Positions 54,227-64,000 of a stretch of DNA of 64,000 bases are shown here, piece after piece. Under the pieces are notes generated by a model. The model saw nothing but the letters and a program-made list of their open reading frames with translations. It did no database searches and was not told the origin of the DNA. Source of the DNA: Galeruca laticollis. Lineage: Eukaryota > Arthropoda > Insecta > Coleoptera > Chrysomelidae. The stretch's first letter is position 1; each line of letters begins with the position of its first letter. The stretch spans positions 106,694,067-106,758,066 of the forward strand of contig OY998177.1 of assembly GCA_963921935.1 (NCBI GenBank), in the 5' to 3' direction. The translations under genes were made by a program, and so were the position numbers.

Positions 54227-55188
54227 CATTTCCTCTTTTTGTACCTCTACCTTTCGACCGATATTTGCATGGAGTACATGTCATACGTTCACACAGAACT
54301 TCTGGAGATTTCTTGAGATAATTCGATCAAATCATATTCTGTTTGTCTGGGGGACATTTTTCAAAGCATTTTTTCCAGCACTGACCTATGGGACTGAACT
54401 CTTTTCCTGGGAATACAATACCCTTTCGATTTTTATATGGAAGTCCTAACTGCTTCTTGCGTAGTTCTTCCTCGCATTGTCGGATACCCCTTATTCTTTT
54501 TATGTTCGCAAATTTTGTAACATTTTTTATTTTATTATCATTGTCTGTTAAGTGTACATCAATCTCTACATCTTGAGGATTTTCTAAAAAGAAAATATAC
54601 AATAATCAAATCAATCAGAGAAATTCACCTTTGAAATCTTACCCTCGTAAATATGTTCAGTTATTCTTGTTAACCGATGAGAATCATTGTCTTCTTGAAA
54701 CCAACGAGGATCGTTATCGGAATCATCTTATTCCTATGGAAATGAACGCTTTAAACGACCGAGATCTTGACAAGAATATTTTTAAACTTACATTGCTCAA
54801 CAAGTCTTCCCAATCCACTCTTGTTTTACTTGAATATGGTACTGCATCAATTTAATCTATTTGACCACAATCTTGTGTTGGAAATAGAGTCATTTATCCT
54901 TCGGTTAACAAAATCCATATGAGACCCATCCATGTCCATAAACAAATTGTACAAAGAAAAATTGTATTTACTAGTATTAGGTAAAAAATTCAATTGATTA
55001 CACATTCACATTTGACGATATCTTTCAACTTACATTATCGGCAAGTCGTTGAAATCAATTCCCGTTTCACTTGAACATGGTCCTGTATCATCTTCATCAA
55101 TTTGATGCCTTTCAAGAGGCAATTTCACGTTGGACACAGAAGCGAGGTGTAGGTCAACACAATCCATTTGAGACCCATCAATGTACTC
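54227..55188 (-). pseudogene. Multi-exon gene remnant of an expanded insect family
   Basis: Minus strand, splice sites visible. Exon a 55034-55188 (acceptor TATTTAG, donor GTAAGT): EYIDGSQMDCVDLHLASVSN, LPLERHQIDEDDTGP, ETGIDFNDLPI. Exon b 54792-54939 is a diverged duplicate of a (MDMDGSHMDFVNRRINDSIS, stop inside). Exon c 54643-54733: DDSDNDPRWFQEDNDSHR. Exon d about 54227-54583 (acceptor CTTTTTAG): RKKQLGLPYKNRKGIVFPG, then Cys-rich CWKKCFEKCPPDKQ and a stop. The acidic start and C-x3-C-x3-C block resemble a multicopy insect family of unknown function seen in many annotations; it could be transposon-derived. A one-base frame loss at exon c indicates decay. Confidence 0.6.
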
Positions 55189-55389
55189 CTAAATACAAAA
55201 ACTATTTTATTTGCTAGCATTTGGTAAAGGTAATTTTTTATGATTTAACAATTTGTTATAGAAACTTTAACGATATAAACAATATCTTCAATAAATTTTT
55301 GAATAAAAAACAATGTTGGTTTTTTGATTATTACACTAAAAATATTCAAATTAGCCCTATCGCGTTTGGCCACACACACACTCGCATAT

Positions 55390-55882
55390 TGTAATGTTTT
55401 TCTTATTTATTAAAAGTTTTTATTACGGGAGGGATAAATTTTAAACACTCGGTATGGCTACTTACTAATTTATTTAAACACTAAATTAATCACTAACACT
55501 TAATTTATATATACTCAACTAATCACTTAAATTTAATTTATATGCACACAAACTTGATTATTAATTTATATTAGCACTTTACAGTTCGGTGTATTTTTGT
55601 TTATTTCTCGAGATCACTTTATCAACTAACTCATCCGCTGATCGGTCCTTTATTTATATTAAAGCCCTTTTTACTAGAAAATTCCGGACTGCGGCTTACA
55701 TACACAAAAACAATTGGTTCTGCCATTTTCTAGATAAGTCTGGTCACAAAAACAATGTTTACATAATATAGTCGTAAACAGTTATATAAAAAAACCTGCG
55801 TATCCGCCATAATTTTTAACTTTTATACCTGGCTCAGGCAGAGTCGGATTTAGGAACTATACCAGTGTGCTGTTTCGTAACA
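55390..55882 (-). mobile_element. Solo LTR of the gypsy family (493 bp)
   Basis: Minus strand runs TGTTACGAAACAGCACAC to ACATTACA, with GTAAGCCGCA, AATATAAATAAAGGACC and GATCAGCGG as in the other LTRs. A 4-bp duplication ATAT flanks it (55386-55389 and 55883-55886). It shares GAAACA-CACTGGTATAG with the copy-1 LTR and is closer to it than to copy 2. Confidence 0.87.
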
Positions 55883-55886
55883 ATAT

Positions 55887-56802
55887 GAATATTATAATAA
55901 TCTATGTTCAATATGCTTACCGACTTTGAAAAATTCATTTTAACGCTAGCCATTTCTGTCATTAGGGGTTCTGTACTTTCTGGAAAAGTTTTAGCTTCTT
56001 GACATTTTCCTAATAATTGAGATGATAAAGCAGGTTAACAGAAATGCGACATGAACAAACCTCGAGAAAAAACGTTGTTCACACTTATTGCAAATCATAT
56101 TGACGAACTAAAAACTTTTGTCGTAAAATAATTTGGTTACTCTCAAACACAGTTTAATAATAACCATAAAAATTAACACCGAATTAACTACTCTTAAAAA
56201 GTTCGTTTTGCTTACCGAAGATAACCAAAACAAAAATCACTCTAGCACAGTAATCAACGTATTAGTCTGGTTCACAAGTTCCATTTACCTCAGAACCTAC
56301 ACCGGACTACCAAAAATTATGATTTTGATCGCACTTCATTCGGAATGGCATCTAGAACATTCTATCAAAGTTGCAAGAGGGGCTGGAAAAAAATGCAAAA
56401 GTTATGAACAATAAAGTAAAATAAAAAATAAGAGTTTGGTTTTTTTGAAATATTTCAAAAAATATTCGAGATAATCAAAATTTGAAAAAAAGATCCTTAA
56501 AGAGCATGAAATGTCCTAAAAAAAAGTCCTACCTCCCGGAACAGCACCGACAATCCTTATAATTTTAATCTGGCGGCGAAAATAACGGTAAAAACGAGTG
56601 GTTCAGCTGCCGTACGCATCGCCCCAATCTGACACATGAACTTAAAAAATTATTTTAACTAATTAAATATTAATATTAAGGAATAGAAAATTTTGGGTAC
56701 TAAGTAGACATATGAATAAACACCAATCCGTAAAAAAAATTTTATCACAAGTTTTTTATTAATTATGCTTTTGTTATTCAGTTAATTTTCAGCATTTTAT
56801 TG
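55887..56802. other. Non-coding, nothing recognised
   Basis: Short ORFs without family features. The segment just before 56803 is the target of the second piggyBac element. Confidence 0.4.
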
Positions 56803-56823
56803 TTAACCTTCGGATGCCGGAGG

Positions 56824-56841
56824 GGGGTACAAATGTACCCC
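56824..56841. repeat. Palindrome Q1 of piggyBac 2 (transposase 5' side, outer)
   Basis: GGGGTACAAATGTACCCC adjoins the left terminal repeat. Confidence 0.75.
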
Positions 56842-56992
56842 ACATACTGTTTTTTGGGCGTATTTTTTGCATTTTGCTTAGAATCAAAAAATGCTGATGA
56901 GTAATCCTCAGTTGGACCCTCATTTATCAGTACATATATCAAAAAAACAGATTTTTCTTATTTTTTTTAAATAAATGTGAAAATAATTAGGT

Positions 56993-57011
56993 GGGGTACA
57001 TAGCGTACCCC
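56993..57011. repeat. Palindrome Q2 of piggyBac 2 (transposase 5' side, inner)
   Basis: GGGGTACATAGCGTACCCC, followed by TTCGGCATCC, which repeats part of the terminal repeat in inverted sense. Confidence 0.75.
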
Positions 57012-57213
57012 ATTCGGCATCCATGTATTTTTTTATTAGTCTTGGAAGCAAGGTTGGCAATGCTGTTTCAGACAACGTAACTTTGCGTCCGACTCGTATT
57101 AGTTGTAGGCGAGGCGCTCATACGGCACGTACACACAGACATTTATTTTAGTTAGTATTATTTGATACGCGTCTTGAGACTGTTGCTCTTGTTTCGTGAG
57201 TCGGTGTTGCGAT

Positions 57214-59032
57214 ATGTCGCAGAAAACGAAATTGGATTTATCTACAGAAACAGATCGTGCAACTGCCTTACAGTGGGTTGATGAGAGTGATGAGGGTGAG
57301 AACGTTTTAGAAACAGATTCTGAGTTAGAAGACAACATAGAAATTCAAGATGTTGAACCTGAGATTTGTGAGGTATGCTATTTTGATATGAACTTTATTG
57401 AAAAATGTACATAATATATCTACTTTTAGGCTAATGAAGAAAATGATCAAATTGATGATAGTGATCCTACATATGTATCGAAAAATGGATCAGTTTGGAA
57501 CAGAAAGGCACCTACCCGCAAGAACGGCAATGCAAAATATAATCACAAGAAAACCAGGACTCACTTCGACGTCAGAAAATATTTCTTCCGTATCCGATTG
57601 CTTCAAATTGTTTATTGACGCTGAAATAGTTCAAATTATTGTTGAGTGCACTAACCAAAAAGCTGATAAATATTATGAGGAATGGTACACTAAAAACCCT
57701 AACAAATAACGTCAATGGCAACCTGTAGACCCTGTTGAAATGTATTCCGCATTTGGTATTTTGATCATAGCTGCGGCGCTAAAGGCAAACAGAGAACCTA
57801 TTCACTTCCTTTGGACCAAAAATTCACTTTTTAGTAGGCCGATATTTCCTGCATCAATGGCGCGTGATAGATTTGTCAACATTTTACGTTTTATACGATT
57901 TGATGATCTTACAACTAGAGCAGAGCGCAGAAAACTTGATAAATTGGCTGCTTTTAGAAATGTCTTCGAAAAGTTTGTAGGACATTGCAAAGAACACTAT
58001 TTGCCCAACTCGCATCTTACAGTTGACGAGCAACTAGTATCTTTTAGAGGAAAGTGTCCCTTCCGAGTTTATATGAAATCGAAGCCCGCTAAATACGGAA
58101 TCAAAATTTGGGCTCTTGTGGATAATGACTCAACATATGCTCTAAACCTTCAAATTTACACGGGAAAGGAAGGAAATAAACCGGAAAGAGACCAGGGAAA
58201 AAGAGTGGTTCTCGACCTAGTTGAAGGTCTTGAAGGTGGTTACGGAATAACAACTAATAACTTTTTCACCAGTATTCCTCTTGCTAACGAGCTTTTGAAC
58301 AAAAATCTGACCCTATGTAGAACCATGAGGAAGAACAAACAGGATATTCCTCCAGTTCTTCTACCACATCCTTCAAAAATCGAGAAGTCTTCCGTATTTG
58401 CATTTCAAGATAAATATACCTTAGTTTCATATGTTCCTGCTAAAAATAAAGCCGTCATTCTTCTCAGCACTGAGCACCATGATGACAAAATTTCGGAAGA
58501 AGAGACCGATTATAAGCCAGAAATAATTCTACATTACAATAACACAAAAGGCTCAGTTGACACCATGGACAAAATGGTAAATGAATACTCGTTGAAAAAA
58601 TCGACCAAAAGGTAGCCATTTGTTTTGTTCCAAAATACAATTGACATTGCTTGTCTAAATGCATTTGTGATGTGGATAACAAAAAACCCCCAGCTTAGTA
58701 CAACTGCTACACATAAACGCAGAGACTTTTTACTAGACATGGGACAGCAACTTATAAAACCCTATGTTGAAAGACGACTACAATCGGGTGTGACGTTTCA
58801 CAAACGTATACTAAATGCAATGTATGATTTTATAGGTATCTTAGATCCTGGACCTAGTACAAGAATCGAGGGCAATCAAAAATCCATGGGAAGGTGTGTA
58901 CTCTGCCCTAGAAAAAAAATCCCAATGGCACAGGACCAATTGGACAGTCTTATTTCAGTAACATGTTTGCATAAAACCGAAAATAAAAAATTAGATACAA
59001 AAGTAATAGAGATGTACAAAAAACCAAAGTAA
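57214..59032 (+). pseudogene. piggyBac transposase 2, second catalytic Asp lost
   Basis: Exon 1 57214-57372 (MSQKTKLDLSTETDRATALQ, acidic; donor GTATGC), exon 2 from 57430 (ANEENDQIDDSDPTYVS). Frameshift near 57520, then NIITRKPGLTS, CTNQKADKYY. Core: HLTVDEQLVSFRGKCPFRVY (first Asp); ITTNNFFTSIPLA, where family members have DN before the FTS, so the second Asp is Asn; GSVDTMDKM (third Asp). Frameshift near 58612 leads to the C-terminal part with RRDFLLDMGQQL and a weak Cys motif (CVLCP...CLHK). Stop at 57707 as well. The Asn change alone should abolish catalysis. Confidence 0.88.
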
Positions 59033-59082
59033 CATTCTGGCATCAAATCAAAAACAAAAAAATTAAAAAAAATTCTGGCAAG

Positions 59083-59678
59083 TTTGTGAATTTTCTTAAA
59101 TAAATGTTTTAATGTACGATTTAGAGAAAAATGTTAAATGCAAAAGTTGTAGAACGTGTTAAGGTCTATAAAAAAGCTCAGTAACTTTTTTGCGTCAAAT
59201 GAAAAACAAAGGAAATACGATTTTTTTTCAACTTTGACAGGCCGCCATTTTGTTTTTACTGGGCCGATTTGGCTCATTAACGAACTCGTCGAAGATTTTT
59301 GCCTAACCGATTTTGTAGCGAGTTTGGTTTCGATCCGTCAAAAAATACGCCCTCTATCGTGCTTACAAATTCAGTTATAATTTGTGAATTTTCCTAAATA
59401 AATGTTTTAATGTACGATTTGGAGAAAAATGTTAAATACAAAAGTTGTAGAACGTGTTAAGGTCTATAAAAAAGCGTAGTAACTTTTTTGCGTCAAATGA
59501 AAAACAAAGGAAATACGATTTTTTTTCAACTTTGACAGGCCGCCATTTTGTTTTTACTGGGCCGATTTGGCTCATTGACGAACTCGTCCAAGATTTTGGC
59601 CTAACCGATTTTTGTAGTGAGTTTGGTTTCGATCCGTCAAAGAATACGCCCTCTATCGTGCTTGCAAATTCCGTTATA
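59083..59678. repeat. 298-bp tandem duplication inside piggyBac 2
   Basis: Units 59083-59380 and 59381-59678 are nearly identical (TTTGTGAATTTTC at both starts; AACTTTTTTGCGTCAAATG in both). It lies downstream of the transposase stop. The second unit runs into a (TA)n tract. Confidence 0.88.

Positions 59679-59683
<5 letters not shown>

Positions 59684-59744
<61 letters not shown>
59684..59744. repeat. (TA)n tract
   Basis: About 30 alternating TA units (with a short CA start) follow the tandem duplication. Confidence 0.9.
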
Positions 59745-59746
<2 letters not shown>

Positions 59747-60326
59747 TTTCTTTTTTTTTTGGTTCTTGGTCTTTTTTATTTACTTATATATTGTTATTTT
59801 ATATTCTTGGGATTGAGGACCATTTTTAAAGACATTTAACTAGTAGTTAATACATTTTTATTTTACGTTTCGGTCTTCCATGACCTTCATCAGAAATAAA
59901 AATTTTTGTTAAAACTAAAAGAAATGGTACAAGTTACAGAAAGAATTTTTAAAAACAAAACAAATAAATCTTACCTTCGACAGAACGTTCATTTGATTAT
60001 TTAATATATTTTATAGATGTTTTAGGATGCATCACATAATAGAATACAACTCACACCACAAAACAAAACGAACATTTTAAAAATATGACATTCATTGATT
60101 AAAATTTGTATTGGAATATACGAGTATTTGTTCTATACAATGAAAGAAGCCGTAACGAGGTTTTAATGTGTCGTTTTTGTGTTGACTGGTATTAAAATTA
60201 AGTTTATATTTATATAGGGAGTGGTAATAAATTTATTATATTTGGAATGTGCCACGTGTTTCTCTATATTTCTAAGTTTTTATAATGTTATTATAAATTT
60301 TACTAAGATTTTTTGTGTCAGTCTTT

Positions 60327-60330
<4 letters not shown>
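59745..60330 (-). mobile_element. Penelope-like terminal piece inside piggyBac 2
   Basis: Contains the terminal phrase TTTTACGTTTCGGTCTTCC...CATCAG characteristic of Penelope pseudo-LTRs, read on the minus strand as a hammerhead-like core. The remaining 440 bp are AT-rich, with weak minus-strand coding (about 60250, KYRETRGTFQI). Flanked by TA tracts on both sides. Confidence 0.6.
59865..59893 (-). ncRNA. Hammerhead ribozyme-like core
   Basis: Minus strand: CTGATGA, one A, GGTC, ATGGAA loop, GACC, GAAAC, GT. This gives the two conserved hammerhead boxes (CUGAUGA and GAAA) on either side of a 4-bp stem II. Penelope-like elements are known to carry minimal hammerheads in their termini. The cleavage-site side (stem I/III) was not resolved, so activity is unproven. 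Confidence 0.6.
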
Positions 60331-60386
<56 letters not shown>

Positions 60387-60392
60387 TATATA
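60331..60392. repeat. (TA)n tract 2 in piggyBac 2
   Basis: Alternating TA with one CATA interruption. Confidence 0.9.
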
Positions 60393-60805
60393 ACCTTTGG
60401 AACGGAGGGTGATTTTGGCATCTAGGAACACCAAAACGAAAAACTGCATTGAAATTTTTCCGAAGTCGCGTCATGCTACTCTCTACAATAGCCCTATTTC
60501 ATTCTGAAATAAGACTAATATGACAAGAAGAGCAGAAGTAAGTGTGACAGATGCAGAAACTTTGTTTGTCCTGATCATCATGTAACTACGAAATCAAAAA
60601 TTTGTTGAAAATGTAGTTTATTGGATCCAGAATTTTCTAATTAACTTCGTCATGTAAAATATAATTTTTTGTATTTCTTGATTATATTTGTATCGAATAT
60701 GCTATTAAAATTATATTCAAAAACAAATATTGCTTTTCTATTATTTAGATATAATTAATAATGAAAATATAGAATATTTTGAGAGTTGTAAAGAAAAAAA
60801 AATGT

Positions 60806-60824
60806 GGGGTACACAGTGTACCCC
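60806..60824. repeat. Palindrome Q3 of piggyBac 2 (transposase 3' side)
   Basis: GGGGTACACAGTGTACCCC, 43 bp from the right terminus. Confidence 0.75.
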
Positions 60825-61499
60825 CTCCGGTATCTTCACAGATGCGCCACCCTCCGGCATCCGAAGGTTAACATAAAAACGCTGTTTATTTCAAAACAAG
60901 AGATCAAGAATTTTTTTTGATTTTTTGGAGCTAATCTTTAAAAGGGTTTAGAAGAAATCCCCGTTGGGAAATTTTTGATTTTTCACTTTTTTATTAACAA
61001 TGAAAGGCATTAAAAAAGTCATCAGGAATTTTTTTTCCAATTATTGTTAATATTTTGTTTTCTTATTGATGGAAGCCATATGACAATAATTTTTTTTCAC
61101 TTCTAACTAACATTATTTAAATAATGGTTATAAACAATTGCATTGTTTATAAGATTTTTGAAAGCTTTTTATTGGAATTTCATCCTTGATAAAAATAATT
61201 ATTTTTAAAAAAAATCATTTCTCAAAAAAAAATTTTTAATAAAAAACGCACTTGTTAATTTACAATTTTTTTTTGGTACTAAATATTAATATTAAGGAAC
61301 CATTTTTTTAAAATCATTATTTATTATGTTCTTTCGTATTATAAAAAAAAAGAATTTTTCCATTAATTTTTCATTTGTTTATTAAACAAATAATTTGTTA
61401 TAAACAAATGCATTTTTACGAAATATTTTTTTAAATACTAAAAAATATTACACAAACAACCAAATATAGTTTTTATATGGAAGAAATTTCTTTTCATAT

Positions 61500-61865
61500 T
61501 TTTGATATAATTTTTAAATATATTGTACTTTTGGACTTGTAGTTTTCTTTCTGTTCTTACTTATTGTTATTAAAATAACTTATAAACTATTAAAGATACG
61601 ACAAAAACACTTTTTGTTCGTTATTGATTATTAAACAAATTGAGCTCTGGAACGAACCTCTAACTCAATTTAATAAATAACAATTGAGTTAGAGGTTCGT
61701 TCCAGAGCTCAATTTGTTTAATAATTAATAACGAACAAGAGTCTTGAAGTGTTTTTGTCGTATCTTTAATAGTTTATAAGTTATTTTAATAAGAATAAGT
61801 AAAAACAGAAAGAAAACTCCAAAAGTACAATATATTTAAAAATTATATAAAAATTATAAAAAATG
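61500..61865. repeat. Near-perfect palindrome of about 360 bp
   Basis: Arms about 61500-61663 and 61688-61865. Inner stem: AATTGAGCTCTGGAACGAAC (61639) and GTTCGTTCCAGAGCTCAATT (61696). Outer blocks such as TTGTACTTTTGGA recur inverted near 61825. Present only in the left arm of the larger repeat, so it inserted later. Confidence 0.83.
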
Positions 61866-62060
61866 TTTTTCATATAAAAAATTATAAACTTACCGACTCA
61901 AAATTCGATCCATTCAAAATAATGATTTATTTAAAAATGCTCTTACTTTCAAATGCGGAAGCTGATTTATTTGAATTTTTCAGCAACTTTTAGATAAAAT
62001 ACTATAGTTTTAAGATTATTATTCGGACATCTAAAAGTAATTCAGTATTCGCTGGATATA

Positions 62061-63323
62061 CAGGGGGGAAAAGAAAACAATTTTTTCTTCTACTTTTGAC
62101 ACACCCTGTAGGTTAAATCTGCTAGTAGATCTACACACAATTAATTTTATCAAGAAGACTGATTTGTTTCCAACGTTTTGTTTTTTTATTTATCCCGATA
62201 TCTTAATTTGTTTGTGAAATGTGACGGTTTAAAGAAAATGCATCATTCTTAAATTTTTTATTCAGTTTTAGCAGAGTAATACATAATTTTATAAACAAAT
62301 CAAACAACAAATAAACTAATAATTATTACAAATAAATAACGGGTATTTCCCCCACGAGTGCGAATAACTGCCTCAATGCGTCGTGGCATATCCTCTATTA
62401 GATGTCGAATTTCCATCTGGTCAATCTGATCCCATTCTTGGACGAAGTCATCTCTCAAAAAATTTAAATTACTTGGAGAAGGAACTCGGTTACGAACTCG
62501 TCTGCCCATCATGTCCCAGACGAGCTCAATTGGACCATTACCGATCCTCCTCCATAACTGAGTCTTGTGGAAAAATTTGCTTGGTCAAATCTTTCGCCTC
62601 TTCTTCGGTATATTCTTTCACGGCTATCTGGAGAACGCTTCCTGGCAAATCGAAGACTGTAATTCCTAAGTAACTCCGGAACAGTTGCAGGTCTTCTGGA
62701 GCGTAATCTATGTTCTCGTAATCGCCTTGGACTCGTTATTTCGTTAACAGCTACTTGGCGTACTTCTTCCAAACGATTTCGAGCCATGACAGGAGTGTAT
62801 TTCTTTCTCGCAAAACGTTTAATGTTACAAAACGATCATCTCGAACATTTGTAGAACGTCGTCTGCCAGATCCTCTTCGTCTCGAAAAACTACTAGTTTC
62901 ATTGAAACGTTGTACAGGTCTCTGGACGCTACACCTTGTAACACCCTATATTCTAGAAGCATAATACTGAGACCTACCATCTTGTACCAGAGCAACTGCT
63001 CGTGCTGCATCAGTAGGTGTTAAAACCATGATGTTTAATTAAATACTGATAATTAAACTGTAATTGCCAAGTAACGAATATTTGACAGCTGTCATATTGT
63101 GAGTTGCCACAGCACTCTACTTATTTTGTAGTTTATTCTCTACCGTCATTTAAATTATGACCATTTCTAAAATGTTGTATTTTCTTTAAACAGTATAAAT
63201 AAAAAAAAATGTTGGAAACAAAACAGTCTTCTTGATAAAGTTAATTGTGTGCAGATCTAGTAGCAGAATTAACCTACAGGGTGTGTCAAAAGTAGAGGAA
63301 AAATTGTTTTCTTTTCCCCCCTG
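62061..63323 (-). mobile_element. Tc1/mariner-like element 4 (1263 bp)
   Basis: Ends CAGGGGGGAAAAGAAAACAA and its inverse, flanked by TA. A second inverted block just inside (ACACACCCTGTAGGTTAA) gives the terminus a hairpin character. Holds one minus-strand transposase. Confidence 0.8.
62326..63029 (-). pseudogene. Tc1-like transposase, internally deleted
   Basis: Starts MVLTPTDAARAVALVQDGRS, HTH (YASRI...GVTR, VQRFNETSSFSRRRGSGRRR), then VMARNRLEEVRQVAVNEITS and RRLREHRLRSRRPATVPELL. The LFTDES block with the first catalytic Asp is gone: RFARKRSPDSRERIYRRRGE runs straight into ERFDQANFSTRLSYGGGSVM. The WVQQDNAP-type Asp block and the final Asp/Glu were not found, and the end (NLNFLRDDFVQEWDQIDQME, RGGNTRY) is in other frames. 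Inactive. Confidence 0.78.
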
Positions 63324-64000
63324 TATATCCAGCGAATACTGAATTACTTTTAGATGTCCGAATAATAATCTTAAAACTACAGTATTTCATCTAAAAGTTG
63401 CTAAAAAATTCAAATAAATCAGCTTCCGCATTTGAAAGTAAGAGCATTTTTAAATAAATCATTATTTTGAATGGATCGAATTTTAAGTCGGTAAGTTTAT
63501 ATGGACGTTTTTGTAATATTTTTTAGTATTTAAAAAAAATATTTCGTTGGTTCCTTAATATTTATATTTAGTAACAAAAAAAATTGTTAATTAACAAGTG
63601 CGTTTTTGTTGATAAAAAATTTTTTTTAAGAAACGATTTTTTTTAAAAATCATTATTTTCATAAATGATGAAATTCAAAAAAAAAAGTTTACAAAAATCT
63701 TATAAACAATGCATTTGTTTATAACAATTATTTAAATAATGTTAGAAGTAAAAAAAAATATTGCCATATGGCTTTCATCAATAAGAAAACAAAATATTAA
63801 CAATAATTGGAAAAAAAATTCTCCTGATGGCTTTATTTATATAATTAATTTTTTAATGCCTTTCATTGTTAATAAAAAAGTGAAAAACCATAATTTTTTA
63901 ATTTTGCCAAAGGGGATTTCTTCTAAACCCTTTTAAGATTAGCTCCAAGAAATCAAAAAAAATCTACATTTCTTGTTTTGAAATAATCAGCGTTTTTATG

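Larger units (their letters stand above)
56807..60867 (+). mobile_element. piggyBac-like transposon 2 (4061 bp)
   Basis: TTAA on both sides (56803-56806 and 60868-60871). Terminal repeat CCTTCGGATGCCGGAGGG and its inverse (18 bp). It carries a transposase, a 298-bp tandem duplication, TA tracts and an inserted Penelope piece. Three GGGGTAC-x-GTACCCC palindromes lie near the ends. Confidence 0.92.
60872..64000. repeat. Nested inverted repeat around a Tc1-like element, right edge outside window
   Basis: The left arm from 60872 (CATAAAAACGCTG) is repeated inverted at the right up to base 64000. Matching blocks: AAAACGCACTTGTTAAT / inverse at about 63588; CAAATGCGGAAGCTGATTTA at about 61950 / inverse at about 63420. 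The left arm is longer because of an inserted 360-bp palindrome and other sequence at about 61300-61870. Confidence 0.83.

Noticed and set aside
59454..59744. Plus-strand ORF ending in a poly Tyr-Ile run
   Set aside because: It reads through the tandem duplication into the TA microsatellite; no protein features.
1..64000. tRNA, rRNA or conserved host genes
   Set aside because: No cloverleaf, rRNA-like or conserved single-copy protein text was recognised on either strand by eye.

Overview
This is an AT-rich nuclear segment from an animal, almost certainly an insect. The evidence is the repertoire of mobile elements: mdg1-like Ty3/gypsy, R4/Dong-like LINEs in AAT repeats, I-type LINEs with RNase H, piggyBac, mariner/Tc1 transposases with a DUF4817-like N-terminus, Penelope-like elements and an ISL2EU transposon with a YqaJ nuclease. 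A beetle would fit, but I cannot prove the order. I see no conserved single-copy host gene. Nearly every recognisable coding stretch is transposon-derived and broken by stops or frameshifts.

Layout. 1-4490: 3' part of a Ty3/gypsy element (gag, a short RNase H remnant, integrase, then a macrodomain-like reading frame and a CCCH zinc finger, polypurine tract and 3' LTR), split by a solo LTR at 1471-2643. 4491-8580: mostly empty, with an RTE-type RT scrap. 8582-11560: YqaJ nuclease gene (+) facing an ISL2EU-type transposase (-), with a 130-bp palindromic insertion between them. 11640-19905: a stack of minus-strand LINE pieces joined by (AAT)n tracts, one of them interrupted by a piggyBac element (16438-18830). 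19908-24155: I-type LINE (+). 24160-24790: 111-bp tandem repeat. 26474-30328: large inverted repeat made of two head-to-head LINE tails.

31205-33927 and 34097-36462: two mariner-like elements. 36498-39588: second gypsy copy, which supplies the 5' LTR, primer-binding site and SAP/coiled-coil gag. 39690-41445: Penelope-like element with a GIY-YIG domain and inverted arms. 42540-43400: hAT/ZMYM-like remnant. 43771-46280: MULE transposase with a SWIM finger. 46750-47920: scraps of another gypsy element and a Jockey-like LINE. 49277-53193: third mariner-like element, hit by Penelope-like units. 54227-55188: minus-strand multi-exon gene remnant. 55390-55882: solo gypsy LTR. 56807-60867: second piggyBac element, containing a Penelope piece with a hammerhead-like core. 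60872-64000: nested inverted repeats around a Tc1-like element.

Four points seem most worth follow-up. (1) The gypsy element carries a macrodomain related to ADP-ribose hydrolases plus a CCCH finger behind integrase. (2) Both unrelated piggyBac elements have the same layout of subterminal palindromes, two at the transposase-5' end and one at the 3' end. (3) A Penelope-like tail family inserts as palindromes with 14-16 bp target duplications and a recurring breakpoint. (4) Hammerhead-like cores occur in the Penelope termini. All reading was by eye, so percentages and family names need computational confirmation.
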